Shown here in pieces: positions 32,677 through 44,048 of a stretch of 64,000 bases of DNA. This stretch comes from Adineta ricciae (lineage: Eukaryota > Rotifera > Eurotatoria > Adinetida > Adinetidae). The translations under genes and the position numbers were made by a program. Every line of letters starts with the position of its first letter. Position 1 is the stretch's first letter. The stretch spans positions 86,269 through 150,268 of the forward strand of contig CAJNOJ010000252.1 of assembly GCA_905250025.1 (NCBI GenBank), in the 5' to 3' direction. The notes below the pieces were generated by a model, which saw nothing but the letters and a program-made list of their open reading frames with translations, did not search any database and had not been told where the DNA came from.

Positions 32677-33871
32677 ATGCTGACAAAGCATACTAGTTCG
32701 GCCATCTTTTTCGTCTTTTTGTCATTGTTCGTACGTTTCAGTCAGCAAAATCTCAGCAAGAAGGCATTACTAGATGGTCTCGGTGATAACCTCAATTTCT
32801 GTCAGCTTACTTCTCCACCCTACACATCTGTTCCTGGCGGTGATGCTGGACTCTGCCATTGTAGTGGTGCTGCACCTGCATCTGTCCATACTATTACTTA
32901 CCATGAGATTAGTGTTCATCAACTCGTTCTATGCATGTGTCCTAATGCAGTTATGAGTGCTCCATATATGATCGAAATGATGGGTCGCGTACCCTATGCC
33001 ATTCGCCGATACAATAAAGCAATGATATCAGCCACATCACGAACCTGTGGTGGTGCTGGTTCCAGTGGCGATGTTTCTTTCTATTGTGAACCGAATATGC
33101 ACGTTTCCGTGTTTATCCATGAATCCGCACACTCCTTAGATCGTGGCACATCAGGAACATCCGAATGGCGTAATGCCGTCCGACAAGACTCGTGTGTACC
33201 TGATCCGTATGCGAACTCGAACTTTGCTGATAATTTTGCCCAGGTCGTTGTTCTCTGGACCCATTTGGTTGCAGAAAGATTGCACCCAACTCTAGGAGGA
33301 AGTCAATTCAGTTGTATGAAAAATCAAATACAGCAGATAAGCAAAGCATTGCCAGCATACCGCATTCAAGGTGTGTCTGGAGACTCTCTCTTGACATTAC
33401 GCATAATCAAAGAATTTAATTTTCTCTTCTTCAGCTCCACGAAGTAGTCTGCCAGCTGGCCAACAGCTGCAACAATGGGAAGCTTTAACGTCTTCAAATG
33501 GTGCCTACCGTCTAGTCATGCAAGATGATGGAAATCTCGTACTGTATGTTTCAGACAAGTGTATACCCGCCAATGCCATCTGGTACACGGGTTCATTCAG
33601 CAATGGTCCCCATCGTTTTCAAATACAGACTAATGGTAACCTAGTGGCCTACAATGGTAAAAACCAAGCTATATGGAATTCAAACTCACCTCGACAGGTA
33701 AAAATAAGTAAAAGTTTTTTGTCTACCATCCTGATGTTTCCTTCTTTCATTAAGAATGTTGAACGTGGCCATTTAGTAATGCAAAATGACGGCAACTTAG
33801 TTCTCCATGACAATAATCATCGAGCCGTTTGGGCTTCGAATACTTGCTGTTTCATTGCTCCCCGCGCATAA
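32677..33871 (+). CDS. Con-13-like putative metallopeptidase fused to B-lectin domain (3 exons)
   Basis: Exons 32677-33370, 33435-33697 and 33755-33871 encode 357 aa in consistent phase. ATG 32677 gives a signal peptide (1-23). Residues 30-230 resemble fungal conidiation-specific protein 13-type proteins: the HESAH zinc-binding motif (148-152), SLDRG, and 'DSCVPDPYANSNFADNFAQV'. Many cysteines fit a secreted domain. After the first intron a bulb-type mannose-binding lectin domain starts, with three sugar-site repeats: QDDGNLVLY (canonical Q-x-D-x-N-x-V-x-Y), QTNGNLVAY (D to N) and QNDGNLVLH (Y to H). The lectin probably targets a mannose-type glycan and brings the peptidase-like domain to it. 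Both halves are typical of fungi, plants or bacteria, so acquisition by transfer is plausible. The introns show it is not a contaminant. Confidence 0.75.
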
Positions 33872-34447
33872 GTCTTCATTTTATTAGCATCAACCATGAA
33901 ATAAATCGGTTGGGGATGCGAATACTGTCGTTTTAAGGAGTAATTAGTCTTTATGGATCTAGTCGAGGAGATGAGTATACTGAATCATACGAAGGTTTTA
34001 TTTTCAGTTACACAAAAGGAAGAGCTGACGTTTTACTTGATCAACTTTTAGCTTGTTTGGATTAATCAAAATATTTAAAGTTTACGATTTAGATTGTGAT
34101 ATTGCTTCTCATTATATACAAAAATAAGCTCTTTTTTGTGTGACGTAAACACGTATGCAACCGAGAAAAATCATAAAGAAGTGATTTTTTTCCATAGTAA
34201 AGCAAAGATTTGCGTTTAATTGAAAGTGTTCGACACAGGCCTGCCATAAATACCCCATTTGGTCTATTTTCCTTTGTATAAGATTGAAAGTCATATTTTC
34301 TTCGAAATCTACAAATTTATTGGTTTTGTCGACATCTTCACTTATGTGAAGACATGAAGAGCCAATTACATTGACCTATTTAACGTCAACATACGATATC
34401 GTTATTCACAGCAATTAAGTTTCTTTTCCTTGATTATCTGCCAAAAT
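33872..34447. other. Intergenic, nothing recognised
   Basis: Ends where block 2 homology begins. Confidence 0.4.
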
Positions 34448-34512
34448 TGTGCACCTTATCGGTGCACCTCATTCTATACCTGAGCAGATACCAGTCCTGA
34501 ATAGAACTAACT

Positions 34513-35940
34513 TTAAAGAGTATCGAATAGGAAACAATCTAAAATTACAATCGTGCGTAATGTATTTACACCTCGCATCGTCACCCTCAGCGGCAGTTGA
34601 TAAGTCGTAGCAAAGATTCTATAGAATTGTGATGGGACAACATACACGATAAATATTGTTACCGATGGGATAAATGAAACGAAATAGCCTGTCACGTATA
34701 AACTTGAATTATGAGATGTTTTCACACATTCGGACATGAATGAAATAATCAAGCGAGGTATGGACAAAATAACCAGAGTTATTGAACTAATGATAAGATG
34801 TTTATGTTCTTCGAGTTGTTGCTCGTTGACGAGCACTACGAAAGATAATAAATACAGCAGGGAACAGGTTCGCACAGAATGGACCAAGAAAATGAAAGAG
34901 CGAAATAAATACATTATATCTGTGAAATGCAGGAGGATAATGAGGCATACACCATACGCGTTGTTCATGTTTATCGTCGTATAATACGCGATACAACGGT
35001 TCGTGAATCATAGATATCGTAATAATTAATGGCAAAAAGATTATCAGGATTCGTGCAGTACGTTTGCTTCTTGAAATAAACGCCTTTATACACAATAACC
35101 AATCTTTCAAGCGCTACACAAGCATTAAACCAATTATCCGTATATAAGAACACTTTCAAAATGAATTCCAATAATCGACTAATTGTTGGATTCACTTGAG
35201 TTAAAATAAGAAACCAGAACTTGGCTGTAAACATGGCTATTGTCAGAAGAGATGTAATATATGATGCCAGGAGATACATTCCACATCCAACTTCTCTTGA
35301 TTCACGAACACGGAATGTCAAAATACACAAAATACTTGTTGCATTTGGCCGTATATCATAACGTAAAATATCATCAAGTGTCAGTTCAATACCATTTGCA
35401 TAAAACTGGCAACGATCACCAAAGAAACAATCCGTACAATTGCAAAACGTTGCCAATGGACACATCGAACCATCACTTAAACATTGTGCTCCATTCAAAC
35501 AATACGTCGTATGTTGACACACTGGGAGAACGTGCTGAAATTTGAAACAATTAGCATGTGTCGTTCAAGAGTGCATAGACACATGTACGAATCATCAACG
35601 AAACACGTTAAATGAAGATGAACTTGACATATACGATGATAATATTTGACTCGCTGAATTGGAGGTAAATGCCTCAATCGAGAATTCAGAAATTCGTTCA
35701 CTTGGGAGCACGAACAATTGAACTACTAATAGAAACATTAATAGCATGGGACGTATTAAGAGAAGGAAAGTAATAATTATCATCAATTCTCACGAAAACC
35801 AATTGAAAAGTATTGTGAGTATATATGGTTACAGTATGTTGAAATATCTTAAGCTTTTGTGAGATCATATAGAGTTTGGTTTGATCAAAACTGTTTGGAG
35901 AATGTAAAGCTTGAATACAACTTTCCTCATCCTCAGTCAC
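34513..35940 (-). pseudogene. EGF-like / seven-transmembrane receptor, decayed (block 2)
   Basis: Second copy of the gene at 4705-6270. The N-terminal ectodomain start is open here. The EGF module (35520-35390) and 'LTFRVRESREVGCG' TM2 entry are present, but TM1 has been deleted: the frame passes from DDILRYDIRPNAT directly into the loop before TM2. A frameshift near 34970-35050 separates TM1-4 from TM5-7 (34513-34968), and indels near 35580 and 35640 disrupt the ectodomain. These lesions differ from those in block 1, so each copy decayed independently or different ones were lost after separation. Confidence 0.65.
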
Positions 35941-36311
35941 ACCCTACCTCGAAAAACATATGCAAGTAACATAATGAACACTTTATTTTACTAATGCAAA
36001 GTATAATATCTACATGAAACCTATCACAAATATACTTTTATTCACTTTAAATTTATCACGTCTCCGGTGGAAGAACAAGAAAAGTTCATTTGTCTCAGAA
36101 ATAATAATCCAGATGGTATTCTTCGGTAAAACTGACGCTCAAACGATAAAATCTTATCGTGATATTTGTTTGAATTTTACGTCTCATTCATTGATCAATA
36201 CTTAATTGAGAAGTAAAAAGTAGCAGCATGGAGATTCTTTCACATTCTCCGTATGAATCATTGTAATTGCGTAAGAACGACAGCAAATTATGCATTTTCT
36301 TCTATTTGCTC

Positions 36312-36321
36312 TATATAAAAG
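36312..36321 (+). promoter_or_regulatory. TATA box of DUF4291 gene (block 2)
   Basis: TATATAAAAG, 44 bp before the ATG at 36366, as in block 1. Confidence 0.5.
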
Positions 36322-36365
36322 ATGTTATTGCACAAAGTGTAAGTCAATCGTATTGTGCGAAGAAT

Positions 36366-37138
36366 ATGGATTGGCTGGCTCATTACGAGGCCAATACAGA
36401 ATTATATGTCGATGCACAGCGTCGATGGCCAAGTCGACGAAGTCGACCGGGCGGAAAATGGATCTTAGCATCTTTTGATGATGAATCAGTTATAGTTTAC
36501 CAAGCTTATAATGATGATATTGCAAAATATGCATGTGAAAATGGTCGCTTCGCTGGATGCCTAACTTATAACGAAAAACGGATGACTTGTGAGATTGAAG
36601 TACTTTTTTTGCTATGATTTCAATGATGTCAAGATTTGTTTTAGGGATTAAAACGAGTTTTCTATGGATGATGTATCGATCAAATTGGGCATCACGTCCA
36701 AATCAACAACATATTTTAGCTATTTGGCTGCGTCGTTCAGCATTTGATAGTTATCTTGCTCGATCTAATAATTCAGATACTGATGAGTTACCTTCGGATT
36801 CAGCTGTACGTCTAAAAGGCCGGGTTCGTTTACAATGGGATCCTGATCATGATCCACAAGGTGAACCAACCATTGGTCGTCGAGCAATTCAATTAGGTTT
36901 AAGACAAGTGGAGAGCTTTCTCGATGGTCGTGATATTGTTCGTATTGTTGATATTAGTTCATTCGTTCGAAATCAATATACGAACGCTGTTTTACCAAAA
37001 CGACGCCGCGGTCATGATCATATTGATCAACTTCGTATTCCTGTTGTCAATATTTATGAACCTGAAGACGAACGAATTCGGCGACATATTCAATTAGATT
37101 CGATTGAAATGACAAACAACGATAATATTTTTGAATAA
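36366..37138 (+). CDS. DUF4291 family protein (block 2 copy)
   Basis: Exons 36366-36588 and 36645-37138, same exon lengths as the block 1 copy and the same 238 aa. The intron is 56 bp instead of 55 because of an extra T, which leaves the protein unchanged and confirms the intron. The few amino-acid changes cluster at the C-terminus (for example Q to H in GHDHID). All DUF4291 motifs are kept. Function unknown. Confidence 0.85.
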
Positions 37139-38180
37139 AAATATGACGTGATACTTCACTTCGTTTATCAGTAGATTTATACATTTGATAAACGATCCCA
37201 GAATATCAATTGCCTTGATTCGAAGATGATAGTTCTTGTGACGCTTACAGCTACATTCCTGTTCCAAAGAATCGAAATACCATATATGAGAATTCGTACC
37301 ATGAGTATAAATGTGTTTTAATATCAACTAGTTCGATTTTAAACTGAACTGAATTCAGATAAAGTGTTGATAGTATAGCCTGTAAAAAGTTCATTGCTGG
37401 CTGTGATATGATCATTGTTCTACACTTTCTATTTTGAAGCTGCATCACCTATTTTATTGTGCCAACAAACAGTACGCTACAAAAAAATCAAATTTAAGAA
37501 CTTTTAGAATGGTCGTAAAAAGAGTGCTGTGCGAATAATCTCGTTTGATACTAATGAGAGAGTGGTTTCACTTGTGAATCCTAGAGAAATGACAAGTTAG
37601 CAAGGCTGCAGGAAGATAAGGTATCCCTCACATTGTTTTTGAATTATTATCGAATAGTATGACGGATTAAATCTAAAACATGTTCAAGTACGTGTGTTTT
37701 GAAATGGCAAAAGATGCTTTCCTCCAAATTACTTCGTGTAACACTGATCAATCTGTGAATTTTCAGTTTTGTTCTCGCCAACCGATATTTGCCAGATACA
37801 GATGTCGTGCATCATCAATATAACCGGCTATTTAGTCATTCTATCAGTTTTTTATCCAATATAGGATTGATTATTTTCTTTACCGGCATACGAACACATA
37901 TAAGTATTGACTCATTTCGTACGATGTGCGTCAACACAATCGGACGAAAAAGTATGACTTTTCTATTCACTTTTCATTTGTATTTCCTATCAAATCTCAG
38001 TAGGATATGACGTTAACAGCTGGTAAAGCATACTGCGTTATATGTGACAAAGAATTCTAAAAACAGCACAAGAAGCCAGACATATGTTGTTTAAAAATTC
38101 TACCCGATATATTGTCGAACTTATAGAAACCGAACTGGTCAAGTTAACAGTACAACATACATGTAAAAGTCGAAGAGAGT
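37139..38180. other. Intergenic, no supported gene (block 2)
   Basis: Counterpart of 7655-8695; short frames differ from those in block 1. Confidence 0.45.
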
Positions 38181-38484
38181 AGTCGAGTATTAAAATTTCA
38201 ATTCGAGTTTTAAATTGTTATCTAATTGGCTATCAAATATTGACTAACAAAATGCTATTTATTAGCCAATTGATTATTCAGTATGAACCGTGAGCAAAGT
38301 CACCCTCAACCTCTAGATAATACATAATAATCAACTAGTTAATAATTCATAATCACGCAGTTATTAAATGATTAAGTAGTACTTAATAATTAGTTATCGA
38401 TTACCTCGTAGTCAGTTGGATGATAGTTAATAATCAATTAATTGCGAGGTTAAAAGTTGAAAACTCCGAAGATGTTTAATACTC
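38181..38484. repeat. Fold-back element (block 2 copy)
   Basis: Starts and ends with the same inverse 12-mers (TCGAGTATTAAA / TTTAATACTCGA) as 8696-9007. The central hairpin has decayed on one arm (CCGTGA against TCACCC). Confidence 0.45.
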
Positions 38485-38716
38485 GAATCGAGTTAATGAT
38501 TTGTACACTACTCATACCATTATTGTAATAGAGCAAAACGAAACGATCCTCTTGCATAATTTTATCGAAAAACAGCACATATGAATTACTAGTACAATAA
38601 TCGATGAATCAGTGTGTTTACGAAGGTAATAGAAAAACAATTACAATCCCGTTGAGTCAGATACAGATATTTGAAGAGATGGTCAGTGCTGTGTTGGAAG
38701 GTAACTGTATTTGATT

Positions 38717-39363
38717 CTACCGAGAAACCTGCGTATTCACTGCTGTCGTTATGTTCCGATTGTAGTTGAGCCGATCTTTTTGACACAAAACAGCGGTCTC
38801 TGACATACCAAAGAACGGTAGGTGAATAGAGATGAAAATATAATAAAACTAACCAGTATCAACTGAAGAGTCAGTGTTAGGCTCGTCCATAAGTTTAACA
38901 GCTGCTTCTACAACCTTAACTAATGACAGTTTTTCGGATTCTGTTTCTGGATTTAACAGATCGATACACATTCTACCTGGAAAAAGGAGCAAAAGATATA
39001 ACAATAGACTTAAATATTTTCGATACCATTTTCTTCAATATTCGGATGGCGAAGTTGAATTCCCATGTATACTGTAGGTGGCAAAAAAGGGTATGCTTTC
39101 GCCAGTCGTATTTGTATCGGAAGCTTTTTTCCATTGAAAGGCTCACTAGATGGATATATCCAACCATATATAACAACGAAAGCAGCTGGGTCACTGGATG
39201 CGTTATTGTTCTCACGTTCGTCCGTTGGAATGTTGTCACCTGCATCTTCTAAAGAACTACTTTGATGTTCGTATACTCTCCTGGACGTTTTATCAGATAA
39301 CCCAGACCAATCTTTGAGTTCTTTGTAATCTTTGCGGATTTGATCAGAAACAGAGTCTGCCAT
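38717..39363 (-). CDS. E2-like ubiquitin-conjugating enzyme (block 2 copy, 3 exons)
   Basis: Exons 39027-39363, 38854-38976 and 38717-38799 are exactly as long as in block 1 (337, 123, 83 bp), giving 180 aa. HPN and the active-site cysteine (NGRMCIDLL) are kept. Changes are concentrated in the C-terminal helix (ETAVLCQKDRLNYNR). Retention of frame across three exons in both copies argues for function. The two introns are GT-AG and 50 and 54 bp long. Confidence 0.8.
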
Positions 39364-39453
39364 TGAACACAAAACTAAACGTAGTCAAATATCTGAAAAA
39401 AACTCCAAGACAAGCATATTCGAAATTATTGATATAGGTAAGAATAAATCAGT

Positions 39454-40158
39454 TTAAGAATTTTGAACTGGGAGTCCTCCAGCACGTATAGCGTTTTCTG
39501 CTTGTGCAATCAATCCATGTTCGCCTTCGAGGTGTTTGAGACGCGTGAGAAAAGCAGTTGGACGAAGGCGTGTTGTTGTTCCTGGTAAATTCCATTCCGT
39601 TTCTCCGCGTCTATTTGCTTCTATTTCCAGCTTATGAGCCTGTTGGAAATATTTTAACGCAGAAATCGGATCATCGAGTTGTGAATACAATTTCCCTTGT
39701 TCAATGTACCATTTAGAAATGTCACGTGTGAGTCGAATTAACAGACTGGTATGAAAATCAAACATCTTGATCATTTGTACATACTTCATCGCCCAATCTG
39801 CATGCAATGCAAGATCATGTGCATAAATGTAAATATCTTGCACAGTAGGATAATTTTCAGCAATAATTGGTACGAGAGCGCGGCCCATTGTACCTGAGCA
39901 AATAATAAAGACTTTGTCATTGATATGCTCGTTAATTTTCTTTTTAGCATCGTCAATCGTTCTAACAACCACAAGTGGAACATTGTTTGAATGAAACTCT
40001 CTCATCTCATCGTTCAAAATAGACACGTCCATAGCGTCTGGATCTTGCGTGGGTGTACCGGTAGTTGTTTCATTGAATTCATCTTTCATTGATTGATAAC
40101 TATTGTCGTTTTCGAAACTGCCATCACACCAAATAATTACCGGTGAAGGAACGCTCAT
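39454..40158 (-). CDS. Rotifer regulator-like domain protein with TPR-like tail (block 2 copy)
   Basis: 234 aa, same length as the block 1 copy. The strand pattern VIIWCD, VPLVVVRTID, KVFIICSGTMG, IYIYAHD and the TPR-like 'KLYSQLDDPISALKYFQQ' are kept. It lies 90 bp upstream of the E2-like gene on the same strand, as in block 1, so the pair may be co-expressed. Confidence 0.65.
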   Translation of the reverse strand: MSVPSPVIIWCDGSFENDNSYQSMKDEFNETTTGTPTQDPDAMDVSILNDEMREFHSNNVPLVVVRTIDDAKKKINEHINDKVFIICSGTMGRALVPIIAENYPTVQDIYIYAHDLALHADWAMKYVQMIKMFDFHTSLLIRLTRDISKWYIEQGKLYSQLDDPISALKYFQQAHKLEIEANRRGETEWNLPGTTTRLRPTAFLTRLKHLEGEHGLIAQAENAIRAGGLPVQNS

Positions 40159-41155
40159 TGTAAAAAATAAATAACTGGTTGTTGTCGGTTTTCATGACGA
40201 CTTATATATTTACAGAGAAAGACGGTCGTCGTTGCTGGGAAAAAAACCATCCGAGCACAGAACGCAAGTAAAAGGATAGGAAAAAACCAAAATTATTGGA
40301 CTGGTATTTTGCTCCCTATAATCTGGGTTGTATCCATATCCGAAAGCCGAAATGATTCGTACGTGATTCAAAAGACAATAGATAATGTTATCTTGCTATT
40401 CACCAAAAATATGTATTAAGACGCTTATGCTCCCTATTATGCTCTGAAAAAAGTTCTTTTCTACTCAACATGTCGTTGAGTTACTGATGGCTATGGTATG
40501 ATTCATATATGCATGCACAATACATAGCACGTTCTTTCGTTCTGTCTCTTCAAGCAATACGATTACATTTCGTGTCGCAATAGAATTCTTGATATTTTCC
40601 AACATACACTCTGGGCTTATTCATACGACAATATTAGTAATCACTTTCCATGCCTGCCTTTTCACACCAACACCCTCTCGAATTAACAAGTCGGTACATA
40701 TTTGACTTGCATCAAGGTGAAATCCAACCGAGTCAGTTCTTCTTTTACGAACGATATACGATATAATTCAGATGTTGATTCAGGTATTCACTATTGACGT
40801 CACGAAACAAATGAAAACTGATAACGAACAAATTATAAAAAAATCTTTGTTTTTTGGCATTTTAATGCCCGGCAGACGAATACTAAATCACTAACTATTC
40901 CCGAGCTTTTCCCTACAGTAATTCAATGATAACAGAGAAGAATTTGGGATGAGACCATGATTCATGACAGTTCATATTATTTATTCAATTTTGAAAACTT
41001 ACACAGAGGGCCCGTCGGAGGATGAAAGATAAGTACATCAGACTGTGAACTATTTTTAATTTAAAGTCAGAAAATACACATATAGAAGAACGAAAAGATT
41101 TATTAGCGTGTTTTGAGCTCTATTACTCATAATCTCTTATGAAAAGATAAAATCA

Positions 41156-41521
41156 GTGATATACATATTTTCAAGACGGATTGTATATATTAGCAACAAA
41201 ACGTTGAATAGCTATCTGATTACACATACATGCTTTGTATTCTGCTGTATTTACACCATTCAAATACTACGAACTGACACGCAAATAAATTTGCTCGACT
41301 TCTACATTGAATACTTATCTCACATATTCGATCAGTTCGGTACCCTAGGTCCGTTGAACTTTTATCAGTTCTTCTTTTACGATCTTCGAAATACTAAAAA
41401 CACTCCAGACATCTATCGCTGTCGAAATCTCGCACCATATTGTAAACAAATATTTCTTTCAGCATTCAGTAGTTGTTTGGTTCGATCTATCATCTCAGAC
41501 ATTAATAATTCCCATTCATGA
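41156..41521 (+). pseudogene. Unknown 121-codon frame (block 2)
   Basis: Counterpart of the split frame at 11654-12260; open here from MIYIFSRR to a stop after NNSHS. No domain recognised. Since the other copy is interrupted by about 194 bp, coding status is doubtful. Confidence 0.3.
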
Positions 41522-41749
41522 GAGCTTCTGATGATGACTCACAGGCTGAAATGGAATGTCGAACAGTTTTCAGATGATTACGAAATAAGACACAACTTAA
41601 ATATTGTAAAGTTTGTAAATGTTTTATGCGATGATTCGAACATTTCTATAGCAGTTCAATTCACCATATGTCTGACGATTTATGAAGCTGCGCGAATTTA
41701 TGTAGAACAGTAGATATGGATTCGTAGATTCATCCGGGATGCTGTAGTC

Positions 41750-42060
41750 ACTATTCGATAAACTTAAAGACATTAGCAATACTGAAGAAGGTAGAATTGA
41801 GTTCCTAGAAACTGTTCTGTGTGGCATACAAGCCAAACTGGAGGAAAATGAAGGTAGTGGAGCATAAGAAGGTCGATCAGATGCAATAATTTACTTTGTT
41901 GATGATAAAAACAATGGATGAGTTGCTGTTTGTAAGACATTTTCCATAGGTGAAGACTCTATTCGAGAGCTTTCTTCTATATCTCGACTTTGTACGTCCA
42001 ACTCCATTGGATGTAGCCAAAATTACGATTCAGTCAGGTAATACCGGTGTTTTAATATCA
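41750..42060 (+). pseudogene. Unknown degenerate coding remnant (block 2)
   Basis: Counterpart of 12428-12734. The peptide NTEEGRIEFLETVLCGIQ is kept, but stops follow at EGSGA and before VAVCKTF. Confidence 0.3.
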
Positions 42061-42518
42061 GAAGTAGGCTTGCTTAAAATGACTGCGCAATCGGATGAAT
42101 TAATACAGTTTAAGAACTTATTTTATCAAGAAATGCAGAGCTGTATGTGCTTTTAAAGAGCAGCTTTTCCAAAGCATTACACCACATATTTTTGTCATCA
42201 TTATTAATTTTTTGCGACATAAATTCATTGATCATGCACTATACAAAGAATTCGTTGAAATCAAGCAAACAGTTGCTGACGAGATCGTAGGATAGAATAA
42301 AGTGTTTCATGCGTACTTTCAGTCGATTTAATTCTACGTAATTCGGAAGTGTGTTCATTTTTATTTTCTAAATTATATGTGAGATAAAGACTGAAACGAC
42401 AATTGAATTGTTCGTCATCAGATCATAAACATGAGGTTAATTGAGAACAATGTAAGGGAGGATGAAAGAGTCAAGCTTCATTGTTATCGAATGAGATAAG
42501 TAGATTTGCGAAGTCTAA

Positions 42519-43466
42519 TTACGGTACAATGGTACTGTGCCCAATCCGTGCGCGATCGAAATACTTCCATATCCACTTCCTAAATTCCGGCAACAGACTC
42601 ATACACGCCCACGGTAAGAGAAGACAAGCCAAGTAGATCAACTCCATCACATAGTTCAGTTGAATATCCACAAACAAACTTGTAGAAGTTGCTTGCTGAA
42701 TTAGCCCAATAACAATACTCGGAGACCATGCGATTACAAACAGACTTGAGATATTGAACAACTGTATGGTCATGTACCTTTGCTGACGCCAAGAGACAAC
42801 TTGATTTCGGCGACGTTTTCCAACAACAACTCTCACAATGATTGTAACATTGGCAATGATGATGAATACAATCGGTACAATATTATTTACCACCCAATCA
42901 AATAGACCAAGTATTTTGTTGTCATAATAACAGTTCATATAACCGCAAACAGTTGATGTATAGTCCCATTGGCTCTGACAGGGGTACAGAATGATAGCAT
43001 AGAGGTAGAATGTAGTCGGATATGCGACATTAAACACCAGAGGAGCATAAAAGAAGAGAAAGGATTTGAAAGGTGTTCGAAATAGATTTGGATGAAAGAT
43101 AAATGCATGTCTTTGGATAGAAATACTAGCCATGAGATATTCGCCTATTACAGCTAGCGAATATTCACCGAATGTCCACAGTGTACAGTAAATAGATGTT
43201 GATGGAGAAACATACCCACGACGGTAAAAGTCAATAGGCATCGACATTGTGGTTAAGAGTCTGATGAAGTTTGCAATAAGTAAAATTAGAGTAGATTGAT
43301 TTTGAAGTTTCTCTAATGTAGCGCGATGTATAATAAAGAATATGAAGATAACGACAGTGAGTAGAATAGCTGGTATTTGTAGGAAAATCAGAATAATGAA
43401 TTTAGCTCGGAACAGACTAAATTTAGGATCTTCAGCTGTTGATGACGATGTGATACTTTCATTCAT
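42519..43466 (-). CDS. Class A-like seven-transmembrane receptor (block 2 copy)
   Basis: 315 aa, intact, aligned over its full length with 13172-14122. All seven helices and the SIQRH motif after TM3 are kept. Differences are mostly conservative (I/V/L) and include Q for K in the third loop. Confidence 0.75.
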   Translation of the reverse strand: MNESITSSSTAEDPKFSLFRAKFIILIFLQIPAILLTVVIFIFFIIHRATLEKLQNQSTLILLIANFIRLLTTMSMPIDFYRRGYVSPSTSIYCTLWTFGEYSLAVIGEYLMASISIQRHAFIFHPNLFRTPFKSFLFFYAPLVFNVAYPTTFYLYAIILYPCQSQWDYTSTVCGYMNCYYDNKILGLFDWVVNNIVPIVFIIIANVTIIVRVVVGKRRRNQVVSWRQQRYMTIQLFNISSLFVIAWSPSIVIGLIQQATSTSLFVDIQLNYVMELIYLACLLLPWACMSLLPEFRKWIWKYFDRARIGHSTIVP

Positions 43467-44048
43467 TGCAAAAACAATATTCTGTTATATTCAATTTCAA
43501 AACAAAAAGAAATGAGCACTAACGTTTCTAATCATCGCAGAATATATAATTAGTTATTCCAGCAGTCTAAGCGGATTAGAGACCGCGTCTCTCACTACCT
43601 ATCCCCATGAGAAAAAACATATTCTCTCCTGCTTCGTCTTTTTTTTCTATGTACGCACATAGCGTACAGATTATAGGCTGCTATTTTGTAACCATTATTT
43701 GTCAGGAACAGATGTATTATCAAAACTTAATGCGCATTATGCTTCTTTCGACTATAGTCGCAAAAATCATTTTTCAAGTAATGTGTCAAAGTAATGTTTG
43801 AAAACGAGCTAAGAACAGCACGGAAAAAAGAATTGCATTGTAGAGATTACAAAAAGATCTTAATTGGATTCACAAAGACATTATGACAATGATTGAGTAT
43901 ATATATAAATAGATTTATTTTTATAAACGTCTTAGATTGATACGTAAAAATAAGTAGAAAATGTTAAACATCATGAGAGATAATATCTTGATTACTGAAT
44001 TAATTGCGACTACATATGAAAACGAACAAAATGAGTATTAACAATACA
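43467..44048. other. Intergenic (block 2)
   Basis: No supported gene; a plus-strand frame at 43607-43801 is not conserved in length or frame. Confidence 0.4.
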
